Source: Mycogone perniciosa (lineage: Eukaryota; Ascomycota; Sordariomycetes; Hypocreales; Hypocreaceae). From it: a stretch of 64,000 bases of DNA. The stretch is from positions 248,001 through 312,000 of the forward strand of contig JAOALB010000045.1 of assembly GCA_025331125.1 (NCBI GenBank), given 5' to 3'. The stretch's first letter is position 1, and every line of letters begins with the position of its first letter. The notes below the pieces were generated by a model. The model was given only the letters and a program-made list of their open reading frames with translations, did not search any database and was not told the DNA's origin. Below are positions 47,301-57,447 of this stretch, piece after piece. The translations under genes were made by a program, and so were the position numbers.

Positions 47301-50177
47301 CGCCCTCTGTCGTCATGCACGCCGGATGCGCCATCCACACAGCTTATAATAGGGCAGCATGCGTTGTCCAAGACCAAAAGCACCCCCTCTTTCACCCTCC
47401 CTCCCAGTCCCAGTCATACCCTTCTGGGACACTTTATTGCCCATGGGTGGTGGCAGCCGGGAAGAAGACGGAAGGGTTCGACTCATAGGCTGCTGTTCTC
47501 TCTCTGTCCATCACCCTCATGAGGGTCTTATTCATGCCCACATACGCAACGCGCACGCACGCACGCACACTCCCCCGACAGATCCCGTGCCCAGAGCTGA
47601 CCCACGTTCCACAGCCGGCTTCGAGTGTACGGCCGCCCTTCGGCCCTCCGAGGATCCTCTCCATACATACCAGAAGGCGGACTTATCCTCCCATCCCCAT
47701 GTTGTGCGCACGCTGACAGAGCCCGAGTGCTGCCCCACCCGGGCCTCCGTCTCTTCTGCTTCCAGTCTCGGCTTCCGGCCTCTCCCCCGTCATTCCTCTC
47801 CCCACACGCCCCCCTCCCCCCAGTTCGGGTAGTATTAGCTACTGCTACGATTTTGTCTATCAACGTGTTCATTATGTCGCCCTTTTTTTTTGCCTCTGTC
47901 CCATGTGGCTCCGAGGTCTAGATGAACATGTTGGAACGTAGAACGAGCTTCTGCCCCCTTTTCCGCTCAAGTTCCCTACATTCCTGCTATACATAGCTGC
48001 TTGACCTACAGGAGCAGGTTAAAGTGCCACGGAGAGGGAAGACCCAATTCCTCGGGGCTCCCTGAATCCGCCACCATCCTTCAATGCACCATGCTGATAT
48101 GATTGGAATCGACAAGCAATGCATGTTTCAACATTGCTTGTGGCCCGCCCAATCGGACAGTCTGTCCCTCCACCAAACGTCCCCCTCCTCCCCAAAATGC
48201 CAAGTCTTGCGTACACTGCATATGTATGTATAGGTATTTTCAGATTCTCATCTTGTGCCATATATATATTGTGCTCCCCATGGCGTTTTATGTACTCGTA
48301 TAGTATCTCATGATCAGATCTCTCTCAAAATCCGGTCAGTGTATGTCCTTTGATTGGGCCAACCCACAGCGCCTCAGGTTCTCCCACATATACGCATAGT
48401 CTACTTCGTACTGCAGTGTAGCTCGATCGAATCGAATCGAATCGCAAGGCCACGCAGCGCCCGCCCTTGGTCCTTGGCTGATATGAAAAAAAACCAAGAT
48501 TTTCCATGCCCCTCTCGAAACAATTTCTAGCAAAGCGAGGGGCCAAAGGAAGCACAAAGAATGCGGGATGGACAGGGCAGGGGTTGGATACGAACGAGAC
48601 ATCTGACGTGCCTCCCTGCGATGCATGGAGGAAAGGAAGTGATCGTCCCTCCACACCACCATGCATTGGTGAGGTGAACACAGATATCGTCAATGGGATG
48701 CTGGATTAGACCTAGTCCCAGCCAACTAAATCACAAGTAAAAAGCAAAGAAAATATGTTATCCAATTTCGGTCCCGAATCGCATCGGACGAGTTGTCCGA
48801 TTTTCAGAATCTGCTTACCCAAGCAGGCGGACAGGACCTCACGGGACTCGGCAGCAAAAACCCGGTGTTTCGGTTCTCCTACGTCGTAGCTTAATATGTA
48901 TGGAGAAAGCCCGGTCAGCTGCCACCTATTGGTTTTCACCTAAACGCCTCGGCGAGGACTAGAACTGGAACTGGATAAGATTGGCGAGAGACTCTTTCTT
49001 CGTGCTGAAGGATTACAGGGCGTCGTGATGAACGTGCAACTCTCCCCGATTACGAGTAAAACTGCAGATGATTTGCTCTGCATCAACGCCCGCCTTCTGA
49101 ACAATCAGTTAAAAAATACTTCGTAGAGTCACATACACGCGGTGTAATAATGAGGTGCATAATCGTTTCATTTCGATTCCTCATTGTACTCCCACATCCA
49201 ATGGAATGCATATTAGTGCTACGGAGTGCTCTGTAAGCGATATCGTTGGCATGAGAAAAGGACCAGTCATGAACAGGTTAAGCGTCATGTCCGGTCTTCT
49301 CCCCAGTCCAGTCCAGCCACCTCACCGCCTTTTTTCCCTCCACCATCCGTGATGTGGCCCTCATATCAAAATGAAGTCCGTGTTCGAGTGATATTAATAA
49401 TATTAGCCAATTGGCGTGGAAGCCTTCTCAAGCGGCACAGCAGCTTCTTGGCGCTAGTCCCCGATCGAGCACAAGGTGAGATTGGTAGGATTGGTTCGGC
49501 AGTCATCCTCGATGCAGTACAGCATTGATTGCACTCGTAGGTAATAGCAGCATAACAGGTATTCTGGCTTGTCGTTACTCTTTGGCTGTTGGCGAACCGT
49601 TAGTGGATGGACCAATGTCAGCACCGAGAAACCCCGGACGGTGCGGAGGTCATCATCGCGTATATGAGCATTCAGCCGAAGGCGAGTTGGCGACTTGCCT
49701 TTGTCTCACGACCGACTGATGGGCTTCCACCACAAAGAGTGCACCACGAAAGACGAAGTGGATGTCGGTCAGGAAGTCGTGCACCGTCGCCTCTGCGGGT
49801 GAGCCAGAATGACCTGCATCCTCCATCGTATCGCTTCCCGGCCAACCGGATCTTAGATCTCGGGAGGTCCTTGGGGAGCTTGGCATGTGCGAATCATCAG
49901 AGTCGTTGCTTTTTTTTATGTCCCCCTCCCCCCACAACAAGCTGTGTCACCGAAAAACGACAGCTGTCCCGGAGGGATATCCAAGGCACTTCATAACATG
50001 TGTCCTATGGCTCGGCTCTGGGGCCCGAAGCGAGTATGCACCTCGACCCATCGACGTCACGATGATTCCGGTTGTGAAAGACGACGTGGCATGCATATTC
50101 TTGCTTGTTTCCCGTCGGTGGAATTACGAATGCGCTGTATACAGCCTTTTCGCACGCCCCCGTTACAGAAGACCGAC
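44371..50177. other. Long spacer, no supported gene
   Basis: The longest spacer in the window, 5.8 kb. It lies upstream of the proline-rich gene and downstream of the EEP-protein gene, both on the minus strand. It is rich in polypyrimidine and polypurine blocks, a (GTA)n run near 44814-44825, a (CTGT)n run at 45186-45218, (CGAAT)n near 48425-48445, and many open frames of 60-220 codons without domains. It may contain a very long leader, a non-coding RNA or a small multi-exon gene; none could be supported. Confidence 0.45.
45186..45218 (+). repeat. (CTGT)n microsatellite
   Basis: Imperfect tetranucleotide repeat on the plus strand in the long spacer, with two interruptions by CTCTG. Confidence 0.85.
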
Positions 50178-51245
50178 TTAAACTGCAATATCCATGTCTG
50201 CCACGATAGCTCTGTGGTCCGACACACGGATCTGATCGTCAAAGCTGTTGGCCAACACACCAAACGTCTTGACCAATGCCGTGCGGGGTTCTTGGATGAA
50301 GAGGAAATCGATACGCTGGGGTGATTCGTTCGGCTCCCCGAAGCTCGTGTAGGTCAAGCGGTTTCCATAGTGTTTGTCCACGGGTACGAGGTTGGCCATG
50401 TCAGACATGCCTGACTCGGGTGCCGTCATGAGCTTGTATGCCCCGTCATCAGGGGTGCTGTTGAAGTCTCCCCCAATGAGGACCACTGATGCGTTTCCCG
50501 GTGGGTTCCATTCTTGAGCAAACTGGATCAACAGCTTGGCACTATTCTTGCGGGCTTCGACGCCCACGTGGTCAAAGTGTGTACTCATCACGATCACTTT
50601 GGTGCCGGTCACTTTGTGAGAGAACTCTCCCATCGTGACAATCCTGGGCAGCGCGGCATCCCAACCGCGAGATGGCCGTTCAGGAGTCTTACTCAGCCAT
50701 CTCGTTTCAGTGTGTTCACACTTCCACACATCAGACCGGTAGAAGATGGGCGAAAACTCGCCCTTTGTCTTTCCATCATCGCGCCCCCCACCAATGTAAG
50801 TCCAGGACTTTCCTAGGTGGGATTGGACGTCCTTTACTTGTAATAAGAGAGCTTCTTGGAGACATATAAAGGAGTTTTCATGGCCGGCTGTGATGAAACT
50901 GAGCTGGTTACAGAGTTTGGGACCTCGAACTTCCCATCGTTGCTCCCCGACAACCGGTCTGGAATTGGCGTATCTGATGTTGAAAGTGATGGCCCGCAGT
51001 GGCATATAGCCCCCATGGGTGGATTTCTTCATGCCCAGCTTAGAACCTGAAAGGACTTCTTGATCCTCACTGAATGCACGGCGTGACCCGTCAAAGGCAG
51101 GATGAAGAATTTCTCCCCTGGAATAGAACAGGTTGCTGCTCCAAGAGAGGAGCATACAGAAAAACAGGAATGACACAAGAATGAGCCGGAACCCTTTAGA
51201 TGACCGCACAGCGCGTCGTTGCGCAGCGAGGACTGTCGGCGCCAT
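50178..51245 (-). CDS. Membrane-anchored EEP-family phosphodiesterase/nuclease
   Basis: Intronless, 355 residues, from the ATG at 51245. The N-terminus is basic followed by one hydrophobic helix at about 20-38 (RLILVSFLFFCMLLSW), so this is probably a type II membrane protein with its catalytic domain in the lumen or outside. The endonuclease/exonuclease/phosphatase fold follows, with all metal and catalytic residues visible: Asn89 in FNIRY, Glu131 in CLQEA, His223-Phe-Asp225 in STHFDHVG, Asp260 and Asn262 in GGDFNSTPDDGAY, and Asp343-His344 in SDHRAI. It belongs near the fungal EEP group that hydrolyses phosphoesters in nucleic acids, phosphoinositides or sphingolipids; the substrate cannot be chosen from sequence. 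The intact catalytic set argues for an active enzyme. Confidence 0.9.
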   Translation of the reverse strand: MAPTVLAAQRRAVRSSKGFRLILVSFLFFCMLLSWSSNLFYSRGEILHPAFDGSRRAFSEDQEVLSGSKLGMKKSTHGGYMPLRAITFNIRYANSRPVVGEQRWEVRGPKLCNQLSFITAGHENSFICLQEALLLQVKDVQSHLGKSWTYIGGGRDDGKTKGEFSPIFYRSDVWKCEHTETRWLSKTPERPSRGWDAALPRIVTMGEFSHKVTGTKVIVMSTHFDHVGVEARKNSAKLLIQFAQEWNPPGNASVVLIGGDFNSTPDDGAYKLMTAPESGMSDMANLVPVDKHYGNRLTYTSFGEPNESPQRIDFLFIQEPRTALVKTFGVLANSFDDQIRVSDHRAIVADMDIAV

Positions 51246-53813
51246 TTATTGTTAGGCTGGCCGCTGTTGGGCCAGACGAAGTTGGCGAGACAAGCCCCAG
51301 GATTGGGGAAGAGACGGTAGTGTCCGTCACGTGGCACTCTGCCTTTTATCACCAAGCAAAGCCACCAAGCCAAGCCATCCGTTTCCTCCCGAGTTTACCG
51401 CGCACATTCCATTTGCGGATATTAAATTGGATCATCAAGGTGCAGAGAGATGCCGAGGATGTCAGATGTGAAAAATGTGCTTTTCTGCTCGTACCTATGG
51501 GGTTGGAGCCAACAGACAGCAACCATGTCTGGACATTGCTTCCATCGTCCAATGAAAACTCACCATCATATCAATCTCCCAAGGCGGATCTAGAGGGTTT
51601 CGTTTCCCAACTGATGCATTTCTTCCAAACTTGGACTTTACTGTAAATTTAACCGCCTCCAAGACAACAATTCTAGACGGCAATGGTGTCTGAAGTTTCC
51701 CAGCGCCAACATGTCGTCATAGTCGTATAATGGTTGTGGCCCAAAATGCAGACTCAAATAGAGATTGGTTCCAAAACGTATCAGGTGTTCTCATCCCGCA
51801 CGACACGAGCCGAGCCTTGGTCTTGGCTGAAGTCTGTTCCTTCTCCACTAAAAAGCCACCACTTCTTGAATGAGAAGCTTCGAGTACTTCGTATTAGTGC
51901 TTCGTAAGCGGATGGGATGGTGGGTGAATTCACCATCTCGACAACGAACTGGTGTCCCACGGTACTTGAAAGAGGTTACAATATGCGCTTGGCATGATCA
52001 CCGCGACTACCACCTTCCAAGAGGTCATGCTTGCAATTTATTATCACGACTTAGAGAAGCTAGGGTTACTATGACGTATTTGAGTGAATTTTTGAGAGCC
52101 CTTTTTTATCACACTCAAAGGCCAGCGTCACATCATGCCATCTTCTGAGAGTACGATGAGTAGGGTAAGATCATCATGGATAAACCCCAAGGAATCATGA
52201 CAGGCGATGACAGGATCTTGACAAATCCGATTTTTATCAAGATTGTCAACTGAAGTTCTACTAGTAGTAGTATTTCAAATAATACACGTACTACGGAGTA
52301 CTGACTTCCAAATAAAGATCACGTACAAAAATAATCACTTCACGGAGTGTACGGATACGAGAGCTCGCCCGCACTAAGAGACTAACAGCGTGAATGGGTC
52401 GGAAATAGAGCTTCCATCGGATATGCTGGGTTTCGGTCCTCCAACGATAGGTATCTCTCACCATACGAGTACTGCTGCATCCATCGTCTCAAAGGCCCAT
52501 GCCATCAGCAGACAAACTGAGCCACTGTGGTGTCTGTAGATAGCAGCATCTTCGCAACCCGGGCAACATGTCTCCGGCCGTCTTTCCTCCGACCCCTTTG
52601 GCCGGAAAGGGCGGTCGTCTTTCCAACAGGCACCGATCAATCGGACATATTTGCAACGGATGATCGACTTTGATCGACAAGTCCTAGTAGTTGCGTGACG
52701 CCGGTTTGCTCGAAAGCGCCACGGATGAGCATCATGCAAGGAACCATGCATGCAATCTCGAGGCTCACCATGCAGCTTCAAAACTCCGGCTGGGTCTGGA
52801 AGCTATTCCGATCTCGCAGGAATTCCTCGATCGGAAATGCGGATCATGCAGATGGAGTTTGGTATCCTTTTCTGCGAGGCATGACCTTGCTAACCCACAA
52901 GATAGCGGGGATTTTTCCTATTCTCGCGCAGTTCACGTCGTCCTGCTGGGAGTCATCTGCTCTATATCTGTCCGTGGTGGTGGTGTGCTCTAGTGTCAGC
53001 TTACGAGACTTGAGCCCTTTCATGAGTCCTATAACGGTTTAACCCCGCGTTCCTACTGCGCTGGACCAGAGGTCTAAAACTTTGGTATCTGTTGGATGAC
53101 TTTCGTTCCGAGCCGCATTTGCGTCTCTTGTCCATTCATTAGCCACCTACATCAGCAGCCAGCCTCAGACGGCAATAATGGGCAAAGCTAACTCAGTCTT
53201 AGAGCACCCACGTTTCAGCTCTTCCGTCCCGAATGACTGGAATGGGTAGACTGCCTAAGAAATGATAGGCAGGTTGGCGTCGTACCAGGGGGGCAATCCT
53301 GGCTTCTCATAGGCCTCTTCACGTGGGCGCAGTGCCTTGATGGCTGCTAGTGACCACCATGATGCGCCTCACAAGGCCATCGCTTTTCGCGGACTATGAC
53401 TGGGGAATCCATCACAAGCTACCTCAGTGACGTTTGGAACGCGCAAGGCCCAGTCACCATCCTTTTTTATGGGTGTACGACTATATAGTCGTGCTTGTAT
53501 TTGCTGCCTACACTCCCGCCGCGAAGGAATATATATATGCGTCTCTCTCCTCCTCAACAGAGGATGAGTTTCTGTCTCTATTATCAGGCTTCTCTGCCAG
53601 TCGGTGCCAGGATTCCTCGTGCAGGGCTGATTTCTCTTTCGGAGGCTTCATCATTAGTGCCGGCATAGCCGGCGGATGTTCTTTTGCCTTCTCGTGGACA
53701 CATTAGGCATACCCATCCCTGAGTCATCATTCTAGGCGGCACTCTGAAGTTATCATCATCGATTCTTGCCGTTCTTCTATAAGAACCCAAACATCCCATC
53801 CATTACAAATACC
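51246..53813. other. Intergenic between divergent genes
   Basis: About 2.6 kb between the start of the EEP gene (reverse) and the small acidic protein gene (forward), so both promoters are expected here. A TATATATA stretch occurs at about 53529-53536. One TACGGAGTA motif lies at 52292-52300. No gene recognised. Confidence 0.45.
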
Positions 53814-54560
53814 ATGCCGATCGAGTTAGAGATGATGTCTCGACCAGACTCGTGGCCACCCACTCAAGTCCGCCTAAACCCATCCATGTCCATCAAAAAG
53901 ACCAAGGGTGACCCTCGGCCGCTCCTCGAAGACATCGATGAAAATCCACTTACTTACTTCCTCACTCCTGCACCCGGAGACGACGACGATATGGATCTGG
54001 ACGTTGACATGATGGACTTTGATGCTGGCATCGAAGACTCCACCCAACCTCGCGAGACCGTTCGCAGCGTGAGCCCCTCTAGCCTCGAAGGTCTTAGGAA
54101 GCCCAACAGCAGCGGTCGTGCCACCTCTCCAGACTTTGACTCTGATGTGCCCACCACGGACGATGACGACGATGAGGAATACATTCGCTTTTCCTCCCCT
54201 CCCAGATCCGTGCTATCTCCCCTCCGAGACCTAGCCATCGAGGGCCTCCGGTTCCGCCCCAGAAGCCCCGTCTTTGGCAATACTGCAAACGCTCTCCTGT
54301 CGCCGAATTCGTTCCCCGCACCGGCGGGCCGCAGGGGCAGGACGAACAGCCGGGGGGCATCACGGAGGCAACAGACAAGGAGCTTGTCTGCTCGTGCCCG
54401 ACCAAACCACCTGTGGAGGGAGCCAAGCCCAGATGTTTGGTCTATTGAGGAGGAGACGGAGGAGGAATTAATGAGTGATATGGGGAGTGAAGTCGGGGTA
54501 GGTATGGCGGCTGCGAAGCCAAGGAAGAAGGTGCGCTTTGTACTCCCGGTTGAGGAGTAA
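53814..54560 (+). CDS. Small acidic protein with C-terminal KVRF motif
   Basis: Intronless frame of 248 residues from the ATG at 53814; a second ATG at 53832 (MMSRPDSW) is possible. The sequence is largely disordered: an acidic block at about 55-75 (DDDDMDLDVDMMDFD), a DDDDDEE run near 118, a Ser/Pro-rich centre (SSPPRSVLSPLRDLAIEGL) with possible proline-directed phosphosites, an Arg-rich stretch near 195-210, and an acidic helix before the end. The last residues, RKKVRFVLPVEE, contain KVRF, which fits the RVxF consensus for docking to protein phosphatase 1. Function is not known. Codon quality and the absence of stops on one strand support it as real, but I recognise no ortholog. Confidence 0.7.
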   Translation: MPIELEMMSRPDSWPPTQVRLNPSMSIKKTKGDPRPLLEDIDENPLTYFLTPAPGDDDDMDLDVDMMDFDAGIEDSTQPRETVRSVSPSSLEGLRKPNSSGRATSPDFDSDVPTTDDDDDEEYIRFSSPPRSVLSPLRDLAIEGLRFRPRSPVFGNTANALLSPNSFPAPAGRRGRTNSRGASRRQQTRSLSARARPNHLWREPSPDVWSIEEETEEELMSDMGSEVGVGMAAAKPRKKVRFVLPVEE

Positions 54561-57447
54561 GTAGATCCGAGTGGTTGTCTGTCATATTGCATTGGGTTGG
54601 TGTTCATGGAGGTCTCTCTTATTTTCTCTCGGCACTTTGTGGCGTTGGATGCGTTGGGCATTTACACTGGCATTGTGAGTTGGGAGGTAATACAGGACTT
54701 GCAACTCGCACTGGAGGCACTTTGTTGGAGTTTTGAGGTATTTTCACTTTTTGTTAACAAGTTCATTTTGTATTGACACTTAATCAACATGATTCATATC
54801 TTCACACAAAAAAGACAACGACATGGTGACTATGCTGCTAATCACCATGAGCAAAAAAGAATTTGATCTCCGATACTGGGAATCGAACCCAGGGCTGCTC
54901 GGATCTTCAACTGAAGGTTGAGAGCGAGCGATGTTAGCCACTACACCATATCGGATAACGCTTTGAATTGAGAGTTGTTGGTGAGAATTTCGCTCTTCAG
55001 AGTACACAATGGACAGATGGGTGGAACAGGATGTCCAGAGACATCGCTGCCTCTCCAGTATCACCTCTCCAGCACGAGACCGTTCACAGGGCTGATGGAA
55101 AGCTCTTCCCCATTCTGAGAGAGCTCGGCGACTTGGCGTGACCTATTAAGGCATCTCCGGGCGCGTGGTGCGCTCTATTGGATGCGGGCTTACCGAATGT
55201 GGTGGGTGAGAAATGATCACCTGGACGCTTGGTGGTATGGCGGCGGCCTTTCTGCTGAGCGAGTGTTGCACAAGAAGTGAGACTGTGGGAGAAACTAGTA
55301 GAACATGAGGAGGTATGTTTCAAGCACAAGGGTTTCGTTATGTGAAATGATGGTTACATGAAGCTCACCAGATAGATGGAGGTTTGTTTATCAGCAGATG
55401 TCACATTCCATATGGAGGATGCATCTAATATTAGTTCATCGGGATGAGATAGAGGAGAGAGGGAGAGAGGTAAGCGGGGGATACAACAGACTACTGAGGT
55501 AGAGTAAAGAGCGACTATAACACACCACCGTAGCTAACTCTACAGCGGTTAACTCTTTTTACCGCTAGAATTTATAATAATTCTACAAGCTCTGATATGT
55601 CACAAGCATTAAAAATATCTAGTAGAGTCTGCGTAGACTGTTGCATCTCTCTTCCTCTCACTCAGTTGGGAGGGTGCAAGGTAAATTTCGATCGTTAGCA
55701 TCTTGTGACCATTTATGATGACACCATCAGATTTGGACAAGAGATTGCTGAGATGGGCCGAATGGATGGATGAATGGGCGGGTTTTTGGGAAGTCGGAGA
55801 CACGCCTTTTACCTGGACCTCAGCCGTACGTACAATGACGTGCGCCAATCCAGCTACCCGCGAGGATTGATTTCGCTTCTCAGTGTGGAAACTAAGGAAT
55901 TATAGTATTGGTCCGGTCAGCTGAGGGTTGGATAAAAAAGAGGGATTGAACATCACGAATATTTTACAAAGTATGGTAATTATACAAAGTAAATAGAGAG
56001 TATATGTAGGAGAGAGGAGATTGTAGTTGGCTGGTGGTAATTAGCGGGAATTGACTATAGCCCCTCTGGTCCGGTTCAACTGGTTTGGTATAACTTCGTT
56101 TGTTGTGCCCAATGTTTTACCTGTATCTAGGTTCTGTGTCCTAAATAGCTGTTATCATTAATAATATGGGAATAATGGAAATATCGATAATATCAGATAG
56201 TAATGTCTGTCTTTCAGCTGGGAAAATGAGGTCCAATAACAGACTCTTAAATGCCGTTGGACTCATGCCAACAAACCAAAAGCTCTCAAACCCGGATATG
56301 ACCCGTGTACGGAGTACTAAGGAGTAGTACGAGTTGTGCTTTGCATGGGGGCATCTCATGTTTAATTACAAAGTACGCCTTTCCCACTCTGTTACATTAC
56401 CACATCCTTAGAACTGAGGGGCGATGAATTAGCTTTCGAAGTGTTGTTGTCTCACTTCATTCATCGGGGTTCGCTATCGATACCTATGTAAGTCAGCAAG
56501 TACGAACTGCCACGAGATGAAAACAACAATGACGAGTCGAAGCAGCCATCACAAACGATGCCGAAAACAACAAAATACCTTTCATGCACGCCATCCATAT
56601 ATCTTGGAATCTGGATCGTAGCAAACCAACAGGGGCAATAAAGAGCCCAAAGCCTATGCGCTATGGCGGTCCAAGTGGGGGTGGCTTGTTTGTGCGCCTC
56701 AAACAGGGCTTCTGATAGGCGCTGAAGTCATTGTTTACACTGGACAGAGCTTCAGTCAGGGAGTGGGTCCCGCTGGTTACTGCGGCATCCAGCGGACAAT
56801 GCATCAGCGCTACAGCAGCAGAGCAGCAACAGGCGCAGACTGTGCAGTACTGCTAAGAGCATCACAACCTATCGCCTGCCTCTAGTTGCCGACCTTGGCA
56901 AAGGTCTGGCTGTCACTCAACTGCCACTCAACTGCCACTCGTTATTTTCCCTCTTGTCGTGCCTCGAAGAGTGTCTGAAGACGCGTCTTCAATTCTTACT
57001 CGCACATGCTGCGACGCCTTGCAGAGCAGAGCATAGCATATCTCCCCTCCAGCGCGCAAACGGCTGGTGGACACAGTGGTACCTTTGGGGAGAGCCTCTC
57101 TTCTCGTCCATTTGCCATGTACAGCTAGCACGCCCGCCCTTCTCTCTGCCAACGGCCCGCGCAGCATGCTGCTCATACGAGGTAAGCCAAGCAACCATCA
57201 CATACACCCGACGTGTTCATGCGTCGACTATTCCATCCCTGAGGGCGGATCGCAGGTGCGAACAGGGCCACGGTGGCTTTGGGCAGCTTGGGCAGCTCCG
57301 CGCCTAGTATTTTTTGTGCCGCGTTCTTCGTTTCTGTCTCATGTTCCCCTGATGCGCTGTCCTGCAGACTCCCAGGATCCTTATATCGTCTTCTATTGAA
57401 AGCCATGGGGACCCAAGCTGATCGCATCCTGCTTAGATTAGGGTACT
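54561..57447. other. Spacer with tRNA gene and 5' region of scaffold gene
   Basis: About 2.9 kb. Besides the tRNA-Glu at 54868-54955 I see no gene. A short inverted repeat (tagaatt...aattcta) lies near 55566-55586, an 11-bp tandem repeat at 56914-56935, and one TACGGAGTA motif at 56308-56316. The last few hundred bases must hold the promoter and leader of the large scaffold gene. Confidence 0.5.
54868..54955 (-). tRNA. tRNA-Glu (anticodon CTC) with intron
   Basis: The reverse strand gives a full cloverleaf: acceptor stem TCCGATA paired with TATCGGA, discriminator G, D arm GTGTAGTGGCTAACAT, anticodon stem GCTCG/CGAGC with CTC in the loop after CT, and T arm with the GGTTCGAATCC B box. The 88-nt gene includes an intron of about 16 nt just 3' of the anticodon, the canonical position for nuclear tRNA introns. 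It decodes the GAG codon. The internal A and B boxes act as the RNA polymerase III promoter, and a T run follows within the flank on the transcribed strand. Confidence 0.93.

Noticed and set aside
47124..47872. Several open frames on both strands in a CT-rich block
   Set aside because: Low-complexity Pro/Ser/His output in all frames, no motif and no splice support.
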